In this document: positions 1 through 5,831 of the stretch, one piece after another | Layout: each line of letters starts with the position of its first letter | How positions within the stretch are numbered: position 1 is the first letter of the stretch | DNA from: an uncultured Bacillaceae bacterium | GTDB lineage: Bacteria; Bacillota; Bacilli; Bacillales; Pradoshiaceae | NCBI GenBank assembly: GCA_904501845.1 | Contig: CAJGCH010000119.1 | Location: 1-8,639 of the forward strand | Length of the DNA stretch: 8,639 nt | Direction of reading: 5' to 3' | Notes under the pieces: model-generated | Told to the model about the DNA's origin: nothing | Seen by the model: only the letters and a program-made list of their open reading frames with translations | Database searches by the model: none | Translations under genes and position numbers: made by a program

Positions 1-870
1 ATGATTGAAAGTCTGTTATGCGGTGCCTCTGCCGGCCGAATGACTGGCGAGAAAATGAACGGAGACAGGGAATTGGTGGCTCAGGGAATCGGGAATATGA
101 TCATTCCGTTCTTTGGAGGCGTGCCGGCTACGGCGGCAATTGCCCGTACGAGCGTAGCCATTAAAGCTGGCATGGCAACTCGATTGACTGGAATCTTCCA
201 TGCGGTTGGTCTGCTTCTATCCATGTTTCTTCTTAGTCCCATAATGTCAGCGATTCCGATGTCAGCCCTAGCGGGTATTTTGATGGTGACAGCATGGCGT
301 ATGAATGAGTGGGAAAGCATTCATTATTTCTTCTCCCGCAAATTCGGGGGAGCCATTATGAAATTTTCGCTTACTTTGGCTGCGACCGTTGTCTTTGATT
401 TGACCATTGCCATTGTTGTGGGAATCGTGCTTTCAGCTATTCTATTCGTTATTAACAGCGCTGAAGTTGAGATGAATATCAGCAAGATTGATAATGACAA
501 ATTAAAGGAAAAGGGCATTTCCATTTGCAAGGACCATGATCATATCCGTGTCATTTATTTAACAGGACCGATTTTCTTTGCAACCGTCCATTCCTTAACA
601 AAGCGTTTGGAGGATGCACATCAAGGTGTGATGATTCTTTCCATGCGCGGCGTATCTTCCATTGATACCTCGGGTGTCCAGGCAATGCTAGAATTCTGCG
701 AGGCAAAAAAGCAAGAGGGCATCACAATTGTCTTTAGCGGTGTTCAGGCGAATGTACTGAAACGCTTTGAGAAAGGCGGAGTACTGGATGTGGTAGGGCG
801 AGACCATGTCTACTGGAGTACAGACTTAGCCTTGGCCGAGATGGATATGAATCAATCAACGGCTGTTTAA
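1..870 (+). CDS. SulP family anion transporter with STAS domain, 3' part only
   Basis: This is the C-terminal 289 residues of a SulP/SLC26-type membrane anion transporter (sulfate, bicarbonate or another anion; substrate not readable here). The reading frame is open at base 1. The methionine there is probably internal, because SulP proteins are usually about 480-560 residues and the visible part starts in a conserved mid-protein segment (ESLL near residue 3, then GEKMNGDREL). Residues 31-57 carry the family pattern GNMIIPFFGGVPATAAIART, part of the anion-binding core. Hydrophobic segments lie at about 64-98 and 120-152. A cytoplasmic STAS domain follows from about 180 to 280, with the characteristic DTSG at 222-225. 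The gene ends with TAA directly before a bidirectional terminator, so it is the last gene of its transcript. The family call is firm; the substrate is unknown. Confidence 0.93.
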   Translation: MIESLLCGASAGRMTGEKMNGDRELVAQGIGNMIIPFFGGVPATAAIARTSVAIKAGMATRLTGIFHAVGLLLSMFLLSPIMSAIPMSALAGILMVTAWRMNEWESIHYFFSRKFGGAIMKFSLTLAATVVFDLTIAIVVGIVLSAILFVINSAEVEMNISKIDNDKLKEKGISICKDHDHIRVIYLTGPIFFATVHSLTKRLEDAHQGVMILSMRGVSSIDTSGVQAMLEFCEAKKQEGITIVFSGVQANVLKRFEKGGVLDVVGRDHVYWSTDLALAEMDMNQSTAV

Positions 871-874
871 TAAT

Positions 875-912
875 AAAAAATGCTCTGCGAATCAATCGCA
901 GAGCATTTTTTT
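875..912. terminator. Bidirectional intrinsic terminator between convergent genes
   Basis: A perfect 10-bp stem (TGCTCTGCGA at 881-890 with TCGCAGAGCA at 896-905) closes a 5-nt loop. It is followed by seven T on the plus strand (906-912) and preceded by six A (875-880), which read as a U-run on the minus strand. It therefore fits as terminator both for the SulP gene, which ends at 870, and for the convergent acetyltransferase gene, which ends at 914. Confidence 0.93.
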
Positions 913-913
913 A

Positions 914-1459
914 TTATGGACGAGGGAGGTCTGTTTCTAAGATGCTATATAAGAGGGAATCACGCCAGCCGTCTTTAATAAGCAAGTTTTCTCTTATTCT
1001 TCCCTCATAGGTGAAACCCAGCTTCTCCATTACTTTATAAGAGGCGATATTCCGAGGGTCACAAGTGGCATAGATACGATGCAAATGTAACTCGTTAAAA
1101 CCAAAATAGATCAATAACCGTGCAGCCTCGGTTGCCAATCCCCTCCCCCAACACTCTGGATGAAGACTATAGCCAATCTCGCCATTATGACCATGAAAAT
1201 CTCGAATGTTGAGCTCAGCTGTTCCAGCCAAGCGCTGCGTCTCAGATTCGATAATGGCTAATGCGTACCGCTTTCTTGGACGAAGAGCGGCATCATATAT
1301 ATTCTGACGAACAAAACCGCGAGAATCTTCCTCGGTATTTGGGTCCCAAGGCTGATACCGGCAGACCAGTTTATTGGAGGCGTATTCATGAACAGCCGTC
1401 CAGTCTTCCTGCTTGAATTCGCGTAAGTAAACCTTATTGCCAAATAATTCGATGTCCAT
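914..1459 (-). CDS. GNAT acetyltransferase, RimJ/RimL-like
   Basis: A 181-residue cytosolic acetyltransferase that uses acetyl-CoA, of the RimJ/RimL-like branch that acetylates protein N-termini, amino acids or small amines. The N-terminus (ELFGNKVYLREFKQEDW) has the usual layout of this branch. The acetyl-CoA binding motif is at 94-112 (EIGYSLHPECWGRGLATEA), with the loop WGRGLAT replacing the classic Q/R-x-x-G-x-G/A. The conserved segment N137-x-A-S-x-x-V-M-E-K-L-G-F follows. The start is fixed by an in-frame TAG three codons upstream. It is the third gene of the minus-strand operon, 49 bases after the second acetyltransferase with no terminator between. The fold is certain; the acetylated substrate cannot be told. 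Confidence 0.9.
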   Translation of the reverse strand: MDIELFGNKVYLREFKQEDWTAVHEYASNKLVCRYQPWDPNTEEDSRGFVRQNIYDAALRPRKRYALAIIESETQRLAGTAELNIRDFHGHNGEIGYSLHPECWGRGLATEAARLLIYFGFNELHLHRIYATCDPRNIASYKVMEKLGFTYEGRIRENLLIKDGWRDSLLYSILETDLPRP

Positions 1460-1461
1460 CT

Positions 1462-1467
1462 CCTCCT
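1462..1467 (-). promoter_or_regulatory. Tightly spaced Shine-Dalgarno of the RimJ-like gene
   Basis: AGGAGG on the minus strand lies only 2 nt before the ATG at 1459, shorter than the usual 5-9 nt. An in-frame TAG (1468-1466) overlaps it, so no earlier start is possible. No ATG, GTG or TTG follows within the first dozen codons that would give better spacing. Confidence 0.6.
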
Positions 1468-1508
1468 AAATATCTGAGGTAGAATCAAAAAAGATTTGGG
1501 CTGTTTCC

Positions 1509-2051
1509 TTAAATGGTACGGTCATTGGATGGAACAGGCGGTGATGCGCTAAGCGCCTTCCCGAATATGATAAATGGCTGCTCCGGATCTTCAAGGGGCA
1601 GGAATGAATCGCTGATGATGACCCAGCCTTTAGAGCGGTAAAGGGAAATGGCTGGCCAATTATTTGTCTGTGTGGTTAAGACAGCTCGCTCAAATGGAAG
1701 ATCCTTAAGCAATTGATCATGCAGGCGAGCGCCGATTCCGCGCTTGCGGCAGTTTGGGTGAACAGCAAGTTCAACAAATTCAAAGCAATTGTCGAGCCAG
1801 CCATCTGAATCATCAGATGAAAGGTGCTTAGTCAATAATTCATGATAATATTGGCCGGATAAGGAGGAGTAGCCATAGGCATAGCCCATGATATCTCCCT
1901 TATCTACGGCTACATATCCCCGGAATCCCTTATAGCCAGTATGGCGCTTAATGCGGTTTAAATGGCTTTCGCTCCAGTCATTCCATACCGTTTGATACAG
2001 GGAGACAACTGAATATAAGATTGATTCATTATCCCATTGCTGGATCTCCAT
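1509..2051 (-). CDS. GNAT family N-acetyltransferase
   Basis: A 180-residue acetyltransferase of the GNAT fold. The acetyl-CoA motif is VELAVHPNCRKRGIGARLHD at about residues 93-112, with R-x-x-G-I-G as the pyrophosphate loop. Then come a beta-strand/NNWPAISLY segment (130-138) and the closing KGW, as expected for motif B. The open frame extends 16 codons further upstream (to 2099), but that would overlap the reductase gene. The start at 2051 has a purine-rich AGGGGG 10 nt upstream and leaves a 14-nt gap after the reductase stop, so it is preferred. It is the second gene of the minus-strand operon. The substrate is unknown, and the protein is not closely similar to the RimJ-like neighbour, so this is not a recent duplication. 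Confidence 0.88.
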   Translation of the reverse strand: MEIQQWDNESILYSVVSLYQTVWNDWSESHLNRIKRHTGYKGFRGYVAVDKGDIMGYAYGYSSLSGQYYHELLTKHLSSDDSDGWLDNCFEFVELAVHPNCRKRGIGARLHDQLLKDLPFERAVLTTQTNNWPAISLYRSKGWVIISDSFLPLEDPEQPFIIFGKALSASPPVPSNDRTI

Positions 2052-2061
2052 CTTGTCTAAT

Positions 2062-2067
2062 CCCCCT
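2062..2067 (-). promoter_or_regulatory. Shine-Dalgarno that decides the start of the second acetyltransferase
   Basis: AGGGGG on the minus strand overlaps the last bases of the reductase stop codon (TAG, 2068-2066) and lies 10 nt before the ATG at 2051. This supports translational coupling to the reductase and the shorter 180-residue protein. Confidence 0.6.
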
Positions 2068-3001
2068 ACCTCTTGAAAATGCTGCTGATTCGCCCGCATT
2101 CCTCATCAGTCAGATGGATGTTCCATGCCCTGATATTATGAAGCACTTGTTCAGGCTGTTTCGCTCCAGGAATGACAGCATCGATAGCATCCTGCTTCAA
2201 GTACCAAGCTAGTACTAGATGAGCTACCTCAGCATCTTTGTCGGCTGCTATCTCACGAAGCTGCTCCACTTTAGCCAGGTTTTCTTCAAAGGCCTTGCCC
2301 TGAAAGAGCGGATTGCGGCTCCGTCCATCGTTAATAGGAGAATTTATCGTGTATTTTCCTGTCAATAACCCTGAGGCTAGAGGGAAGTAGGGGACAAAGG
2401 AGATGGAATGCTCTTTCGCATAAGGGAGCAATTCATCCTCTGCCTGTCTTTTCAACAGATTATATTCTGATTGGATAACATCAACATAGCCGTCCTTATT
2501 GGCTTCTTTTAATTGTTCCATCGAGAAGTTGGAGACGCCGATTGCGCGAATTTTCCCTTCATCCTTCAATTTCTTTAACGCGCCAACAGCCTCATCTTTA
2601 GGGGTATGCTCGTCAGGAAAGTGGATATAAAATAAGTCGATATAGTCTGTGCGAAGGCGGATAAGGCTGTCCTCAACAGACTTACTCAGAAACGCTGGCG
2701 AATTATCAACGACCATCTCATCTTCCACATATTTATGAGCGCCCTTCGTAGCAAGGATAAGCTGCTCGCGTTTTCCTTTCTCCCGGATGACCTCACCAAT
2801 CAATTCTTCAGATCGTTCAGGTCCGTATATATAGGCCGTATCAATGAAGTTAATGCCTTGGTCGATTGCGGTGCGGACAATTTCTCTTCCCGTCTCCTCA
2901 TCAAGGTTCGGAAAGATATTATGGCCGCCAACAGCATTTGTTCCAAGTCCAATGGGGTTGATATACAAATCGGTTTTTCCAATACGCACTTTATCTGACA
3001 T
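2066..3001 (-). CDS. iolS: Aldo/keto reductase, IolS-like
   Basis: A 311-residue cytosolic aldo/keto reductase with a TIM-barrel fold that uses NADPH/NADH to interconvert carbonyls and alcohols. The catalytic tetrad is visible as D54, Y59, K86 and H127. Diagnostic segments GLGTNAVGGHN (18-28), HFPDEHTPKDEAV (127-139), IGVSNFS and a C-terminal IPGAK cofactor segment match Bacillus subtilis IolS closely from memory (IolS is about 310 residues). B. subtilis IolS is dispensable for inositol breakdown, and no other inositol genes are present here, so the physiological substrate is open. The SD AAAGGAGG sits 6 nt before the ATG. It is the first gene of an operon with two acetyltransferases. It has its own extended -10 promoter, but could also receive readthrough from the sRNA gene upstream. 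Confidence 0.93.
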   Translation of the reverse strand: MSDKVRIGKTDLYINPIGLGTNAVGGHNIFPNLDEETGREIVRTAIDQGINFIDTAYIYGPERSEELIGEVIREKGKREQLILATKGAHKYVEDEMVVDNSPAFLSKSVEDSLIRLRTDYIDLFYIHFPDEHTPKDEAVGALKKLKDEGKIRAIGVSNFSMEQLKEANKDGYVDVIQSEYNLLKRQAEDELLPYAKEHSISFVPYFPLASGLLTGKYTINSPINDGRSRNPLFQGKAFEENLAKVEQLREIAADKDAEVAHLVLAWYLKQDAIDAVIPGAKQPEQVLHNIRAWNIHLTDEECGRISSIFKR

Positions 3002-3030
3002 ATTTATCCTCCTTTGAATGTGTTGGTCCT

Positions 3031-3039
3031 ATCATAGCA
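3031..3039 (-). promoter_or_regulatory. Putative extended -10 promoter of the aldo/keto reductase operon
   Basis: TGC-TATGAT on the minus strand (3039 to 3031) forms an extended -10 element about 30 bases before the start codon and just after the sRNA terminator. There is no clear -35 box, which extended -10 promoters can lack. The predicted transcript start is near 3024. Confidence 0.5.
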
Positions 3040-3074
3040 AACAGGGAGGAAGCGAAGGAAATGATATGGTCTGG

Positions 3075-3117
3075 AAAAAAGCGAAGGGCCCAAGGATTTC
3101 TCCATGGGCCCTTACGC
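3075..3117 (-). terminator. Intrinsic terminator of the small RNA
   Basis: On the minus strand AAGGGCCCA (3113-3105) pairs perfectly with TGGGCCCTT (3092-3084). Above it, past a single mismatch, GGA/TCC closes a GAAA tetraloop. Below it, past a one-base bulge, GCG pairs with CGC. Six T follow (3080-3075). This stem of about 15 bp is among the strongest in the window and fixes the 3' end of the sRNA. Confidence 0.9.
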
Positions 3118-3168
3118 AAAGAGGGGTGGGGGTTTATCTAATGGGTTGGTCATTTGTTTGTGTGTTCT
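3075..3168 (-). ncRNA. fsrA: Fur-controlled C-rich small regulatory RNA, FsrA type
   Basis: A predicted transcript of about 94 nt starts at a purine near 3168 and ends in the U-run at 3075. The 5' half (3168-3118) has almost no G and little capacity to fold. It contains ACCAACCCAT (3150-3141) and a C-rich stretch AAACCCCCACCCCTCTTT (3135-3118), which is complementary to Shine-Dalgarno-like G-rich leaders. The 3' part is a strong intrinsic terminator hairpin. A near-consensus Fur box overlaps the promoter. These are the hallmarks of FsrA, the iron-sparing sRNA of Bacillus subtilis, which pairs by C-rich segments with leaders of iron-using and related metabolic genes. Length, architecture and control are seen in the sequence. 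Identity with FsrA is inferred from resemblance, since I could not align it. No credible protein is encoded: the only internal frame is 13 codons without an SD. Confidence 0.8.
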
Positions 3169-3174
3169 ATAGTG

Positions 3175-3203
3175 AGTATATAACAATTGATAACGATTAT
3201 CAA
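3175..3203 (-). promoter_or_regulatory. Sigma-A promoter of the small RNA
   Basis: On the minus strand TTGATA (3203-3198) and TATACT (3180-3175) are separated by exactly 17 nt; each differs from consensus by one base. The predicted start is near A3168. AT-rich sequence upstream could act as an UP element. A weaker alternative, TTGACA (3229-3224) with GATATT (3207-3202) at 16-nt spacing, lies just upstream and would also run through the Fur box. Confidence 0.8.
3188..3202. promoter_or_regulatory. Fur box (7-1-7) over the small RNA promoter
   Basis: TGATAACGATTATCA matches the Bacillus 7-1-7 Fur consensus TGATAATnATTATCA at all but one defined position, within a 17-bp dyad TTGATAA-CGA-TTATCAA (3187-3203). 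It overlaps the -35 box and spacer of the sRNA promoter, so Fur with iron should block transcription and iron limitation should release it. No plus-strand gene follows it, so the regulated transcript is the minus-strand sRNA. Confidence 0.85.
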
Positions 3204-3234
3204 TATCAATAGAGTTAAAATTATGTCAATTTTA

Positions 3235-3252
3235 TTACAATCGTTTTTGTAA
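3235..3252. repeat. Small inverted repeat upstream of the small RNA promoter
   Basis: TTACAA-N6-TTGTAA is a perfect 6-bp dyad centred about 75 bases upstream of the predicted sRNA start. The rest of the gap between the two minus-strand units (3204-3326) shows only AT-rich sequence and a doubtful 19-codon frame (3294-3235). The dyad may be an operator or simply part of an AT-rich upstream region. Confidence 0.3.
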
Positions 3253-3326
3253 ATTGGAAGACGGCTTTCGCTGGACAGTCATCATAATATCCATCTCATG
3301 AATTATTATCTCCTTTTCTATCAGAA

Positions 3327-3360
3327 AAGCCTTATTGCAGAGGAATATACAATAAGGCTT
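3327..3360 (-). terminator. Intrinsic terminator of the dehydrogenase-symporter operon
   Basis: A perfect 11-bp stem (AAGCCTTATTG at 3327-3337 with CAATAAGGCTT at 3350-3360) closes a 12-nt loop. It starts 10 bases after the symporter stop codon. On the minus strand the run after the stem is short (TTTTCT), so termination may be incomplete. Confidence 0.75.
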
Positions 3361-3369
3361 CTTTTAAAA

Positions 3370-4356
3370 CTATTTTCTGACGGCTGCTGGCTGCGCTTGG
3401 CTTTCGAGGTCATTTGCCTCTTCCGCATTATCTAGCCTTGAAGCCCAGTATGAGGCGATGATGGGGCCGGATATATTATGCCATACAGCGCCAAAGGCAC
3501 TTGGAAGGGCCGTCATCGGATCGGCGAAGTGAGCCTTTGCGAGCGATACACCGAGCCCTGAATTTTGCATGCCGACTTCAATACTGATGGCCCTTCTGTC
3601 TTGGATTGACAACTTTAAGAACTTCGCTGCAACATATCCGAAGAATAATCCAAAGGCATTATGCAGGAAGACGGCAAGAAAGATTAAAAGACCCGCTGAA
3701 GCGATATTCTCCCGGTTGCCGGCAACGATGGCACTGATGATGATCATGATGGCGAGCACGGAAATGAGAGGAATGATGTTCAAGCTTTTCTCCACCGTTT
3801 TCGGCAGGAGTTTGCTTACGACTAATCCGAGGACAATCGGGATGATAATCACTTGAATGATAGACATGAACATGGCAACCGCATCAACCGGCATCCATTG
3901 CCCGGCAAAAATCAGCAATAAGAATGGTGTCATAATAGGGGCAAGCAAGGTAGAACATGATGTCATCGTAATGGAAAGCGGAACATTGCCTTTTGCCAAA
4001 TAGACCATAACATTGGAGGCCGTTCCGCCTGGCACTGAGCCAAGCAGAACGAGACCTGCGGCGAGCGCGGGAGGCAATTGAAGCAAATAAGCTACCACGA
4101 ATGCTGCTAATGGCATAATGGTAAACTGGGCGATAAGACCGATGATGACGGGGACTGGATGTGTGATAACCATCTTAAAGTCTGCTGCCTTTAGCGTTAA
4201 TCCCATCCCGAACATAACAACGCCCAGGAGAATAGTAATATAGCTGCCTAAACCTAAAAAGGGACTCGGGATAAGATAGGCTATCACAGCTGTTAAAATA
4301 ACAAGAATGGCAAAATACTTGCCGGCATATGTACTGATCGCTTCAAGTAATTTCAT
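3370..4356 (-). CDS. Bile acid:sodium symporter family (BASS/SBF) transporter
   Basis: A 328-residue polytopic membrane protein of the BASS/SBF family, which couples sodium entry to uptake of organic anions. About 10 hydrophobic segments fill residues 15-305. Family signatures are GMGLTL (50-55), PGGTASNVMVYLAKGNVPLS (109-128) and EVGMQNSGLG (260-269). The residues that bind two sodium ions in the Neisseria ASBT structure appear at the same numbers here (Q77, S114, N115, S128, T132, E260, Q264), so coupling should be intact. It resembles B. subtilis YocS. It starts 11 nt after the dehydrogenase stop codon, with an SD (TAGGAG) overlapping that stop, so the two are cotranslated. That pairing suggests a 2-hydroxy acid such as lactate or glycolate as substrate; the plant family member BASS6 is a glycolate transporter. 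Substrate is inference; family is firm. Confidence 0.92.
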   Translation of the reverse strand: MKLLEAISTYAGKYFAILVILTAVIAYLIPSPFLGLGSYITILLGVVMFGMGLTLKAADFKMVITHPVPVIIGLIAQFTIMPLAAFVVAYLLQLPPALAAGLVLLGSVPGGTASNVMVYLAKGNVPLSITMTSCSTLLAPIMTPFLLLIFAGQWMPVDAVAMFMSIIQVIIIPIVLGLVVSKLLPKTVEKSLNIIPLISVLAIMIIISAIVAGNRENIASAGLLIFLAVFLHNAFGLFFGYVAAKFLKLSIQDRRAISIEVGMQNSGLGVSLAKAHFADPMTALPSAFGAVWHNISGPIIASYWASRLDNAEEANDLESQAQPAAVRK

Positions 4357-4367
4357 CTGCTTGGCTC

Positions 4368-5732
4368 CTAATATAGTTTATTTGGATTGAGAATATTTTT
4401 TGGATCCAGTGCCTTCTTAATGGAACGCATAATCTCTAAGGCAGGGCCATGTTCCTCTGTCACATACTGCCTTTTTCCAGAGCCGATGCCATGCTCCCCT
4501 GTACTGGTTCCCCCGCGGCTTAAGGAGAAGCGGACAATGCGATCGCTGAATTCCTTCGCTGTTTTTATTTCTTTTTTGTTATTCACATCAATCATCAGGA
4601 GAGCGTGGAAATTTCCGTCACCGACATGGCCGACAATTCCGCCAATCAGTCCCATTTCGTTGAGTGTATCTCTCGTATAATCGACTGAGGCGGCAAGCTC
4701 TGATATTGGTACGCATACATCCGTAACCATCAGTTTTTTTCCTGGTGCTGAATGGATGTAGGCATAAGCAAGATTATGGCGTGCTTGCCAGATTTGGTTA
4801 CGGGAGGTGAGGTCTTCTTTGAACTCTAGAGAGCGGCATCCCATATCGTTTAGAATTTCAGTTGCGAATTGGATGTCTTGCATTAGGCCGGCTTGATTGC
4901 CGTGGAACTCTAAAAATAGGGTGGGCATCTCTTCAAAGGCTGTGCCGCTGTGCCGATTAAATTGGCGCATGGAATCCTGGTCAACGAGCTCAACACGGCC
5001 AATTGGTATACTAGCTTGGATGAGCGAGGTGACAGCGAGGACGGCATCATGGGTAGAGGAGAAAACAGCCCGGCCGGCGACCTCATGCTCAGGAATGCCA
5101 AACACGCGCAAGGTCAGTTCTGTAATACAGCCCAGTGTTCCCTCCGATCCGACGAAAAGTCCATTAAGATGAAGCCCGGAAGAGGATTTTGCTGCTAGTG
5201 TTCCAGTGTGAATGACACTTCCATCAGCCAAAACGACTTCCATGTCGCGGACTTGATCCCTCATTACCCCGTATTTAACGGCAGTTGTGCCGCTTGCGTT
5301 CGTAGCAGCCATTCCTCCAAGGGTGGCGTCTGCCCCAGGGTCAACAGAGAAGAATAAGCCATGCTTTCTCAATTCCTTATTCAGCTGTGTTCGTGTTACA
5401 CCAGGCTGAACCTTGACGATTAAATCTTCTGCTCTTATGTCAAGAACCTTATTCATCTCGGAGAAATCTAGACAAATCCCTCCGTCATATGGAATGACAT
5501 GGCCCTCAAGGCTTGTTCCCCTGCCAAAAGGCACGACGGGTATTTGATGTTCATTTGCTAATGCAAGGATAGCTGATACCTCGGCGGTTGTATGAGGAAA
5601 GACAACAGCATCCGGGTATGCCGGCTCATGATAAGATTCATCCTTGCTATGATTCATAAGAACGGTCTCATTGAGAGAGACCCGCTCCTCTCCGACTATC
5701 TCCTTTAAATGATTCACCAATTTACTATCCAT
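4368..5732 (-). CDS. FAD-linked D-2-hydroxyacid dehydrogenase (D-lactate/glycolate oxidase type)
   Basis: A 454-residue flavoprotein of the vanillyl-alcohol oxidase/PCMH superfamily that oxidises D-2-hydroxy acids (D-lactate, possibly glycolate) to 2-oxo acids, passing electrons to a carrier. FAD-binding segments are VPFGRGTSLEGH (67-78), DPGADATLGGMAATNASGTT (131-150) and GSEGTLGCITELTL (195-208). The C-terminal substrate domain has W315QARHN, GHVGDGNFH (368-376) and GEHGIGSGKRQ (412-422), the metal and substrate site of the LDHD/GlcD group. The end LDPKNILNPNKL is typical. The closest recollected match is the single-subunit D-lactate dehydrogenase (LDHD, cytochrome type) rather than GlcD, and no iron-sulfur GlcF partner is adjacent. 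SD AAGAGGGG lies 5 nt before the ATG. It is the first gene of an operon with the BASS transporter. Its leader is complementary to the sRNA at 3075-3168. Confidence 0.9.
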   Translation of the reverse strand: MDSKLVNHLKEIVGEERVSLNETVLMNHSKDESYHEPAYPDAVVFPHTTAEVSAILALANEHQIPVVPFGRGTSLEGHVIPYDGGICLDFSEMNKVLDIRAEDLIVKVQPGVTRTQLNKELRKHGLFFSVDPGADATLGGMAATNASGTTAVKYGVMRDQVRDMEVVLADGSVIHTGTLAAKSSSGLHLNGLFVGSEGTLGCITELTLRVFGIPEHEVAGRAVFSSTHDAVLAVTSLIQASIPIGRVELVDQDSMRQFNRHSGTAFEEMPTLFLEFHGNQAGLMQDIQFATEILNDMGCRSLEFKEDLTSRNQIWQARHNLAYAYIHSAPGKKLMVTDVCVPISELAASVDYTRDTLNEMGLIGGIVGHVGDGNFHALLMIDVNNKKEIKTAKEFSDRIVRFSLSRGGTSTGEHGIGSGKRQYVTEEHGPALEIMRSIKKALDPKNILNPNKLY

Positions 5733-5770
5733 CCAATCCCCTCTTGTTTGTCAGATTTGGTTACAAAAGT

Positions 5771-5779
5771 ATTCTATCA
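5771..5779 (-). promoter_or_regulatory. Putative extended -10 promoter of the dehydrogenase-symporter operon
   Basis: TGA-TAGAAT on the minus strand (5779-5771) is an extended -10 element; the -35 region is poor (TAAAAA at 17 nt). The predicted start near 5764 gives a leader of about 32 nt that ends in the G-rich ribosome binding site. TTACAA and TTGTAA half-sites (5761-5766 and 5788-5793) flank the element. A weak -35 would suit activation or other control. Confidence 0.5.
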
Positions 5780-5831
5780 CAAAGTTATTGTAATTTTTAG
5801 AAAATTTAAGAAATAAAGGGGGTGGCGAGAA

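Noticed and set aside
1..3. ATG at the first base as the true SulP start
   Set aside because: The protein would lack the first half of the membrane domain. The segment that follows is mid-protein in SulP transporters, so the frame continues upstream of the window.
2052..2099. A longer start for the second acetyltransferase (196 residues)
   Set aside because: It would overlap the reductase coding region and has no suitable ribosome binding site, while the start at 2051 has one and begins where the GNAT domain begins.
3018..3212. A 64-codon plus-strand open frame across the region between the reductase and the symporter gene
   Set aside because: It is the antisense of the sRNA gene, its terminator and its Fur box. 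It has no family resemblance and low-complexity sense only because of the G-rich complement of the C-run.
4897..5101. Several plus- and minus-strand frames of 60-100 codons inside the dehydrogenase gene
   Set aside because: They are shadows of a gene with clear conserved motifs, lack ribosome binding sites and resemble no family.
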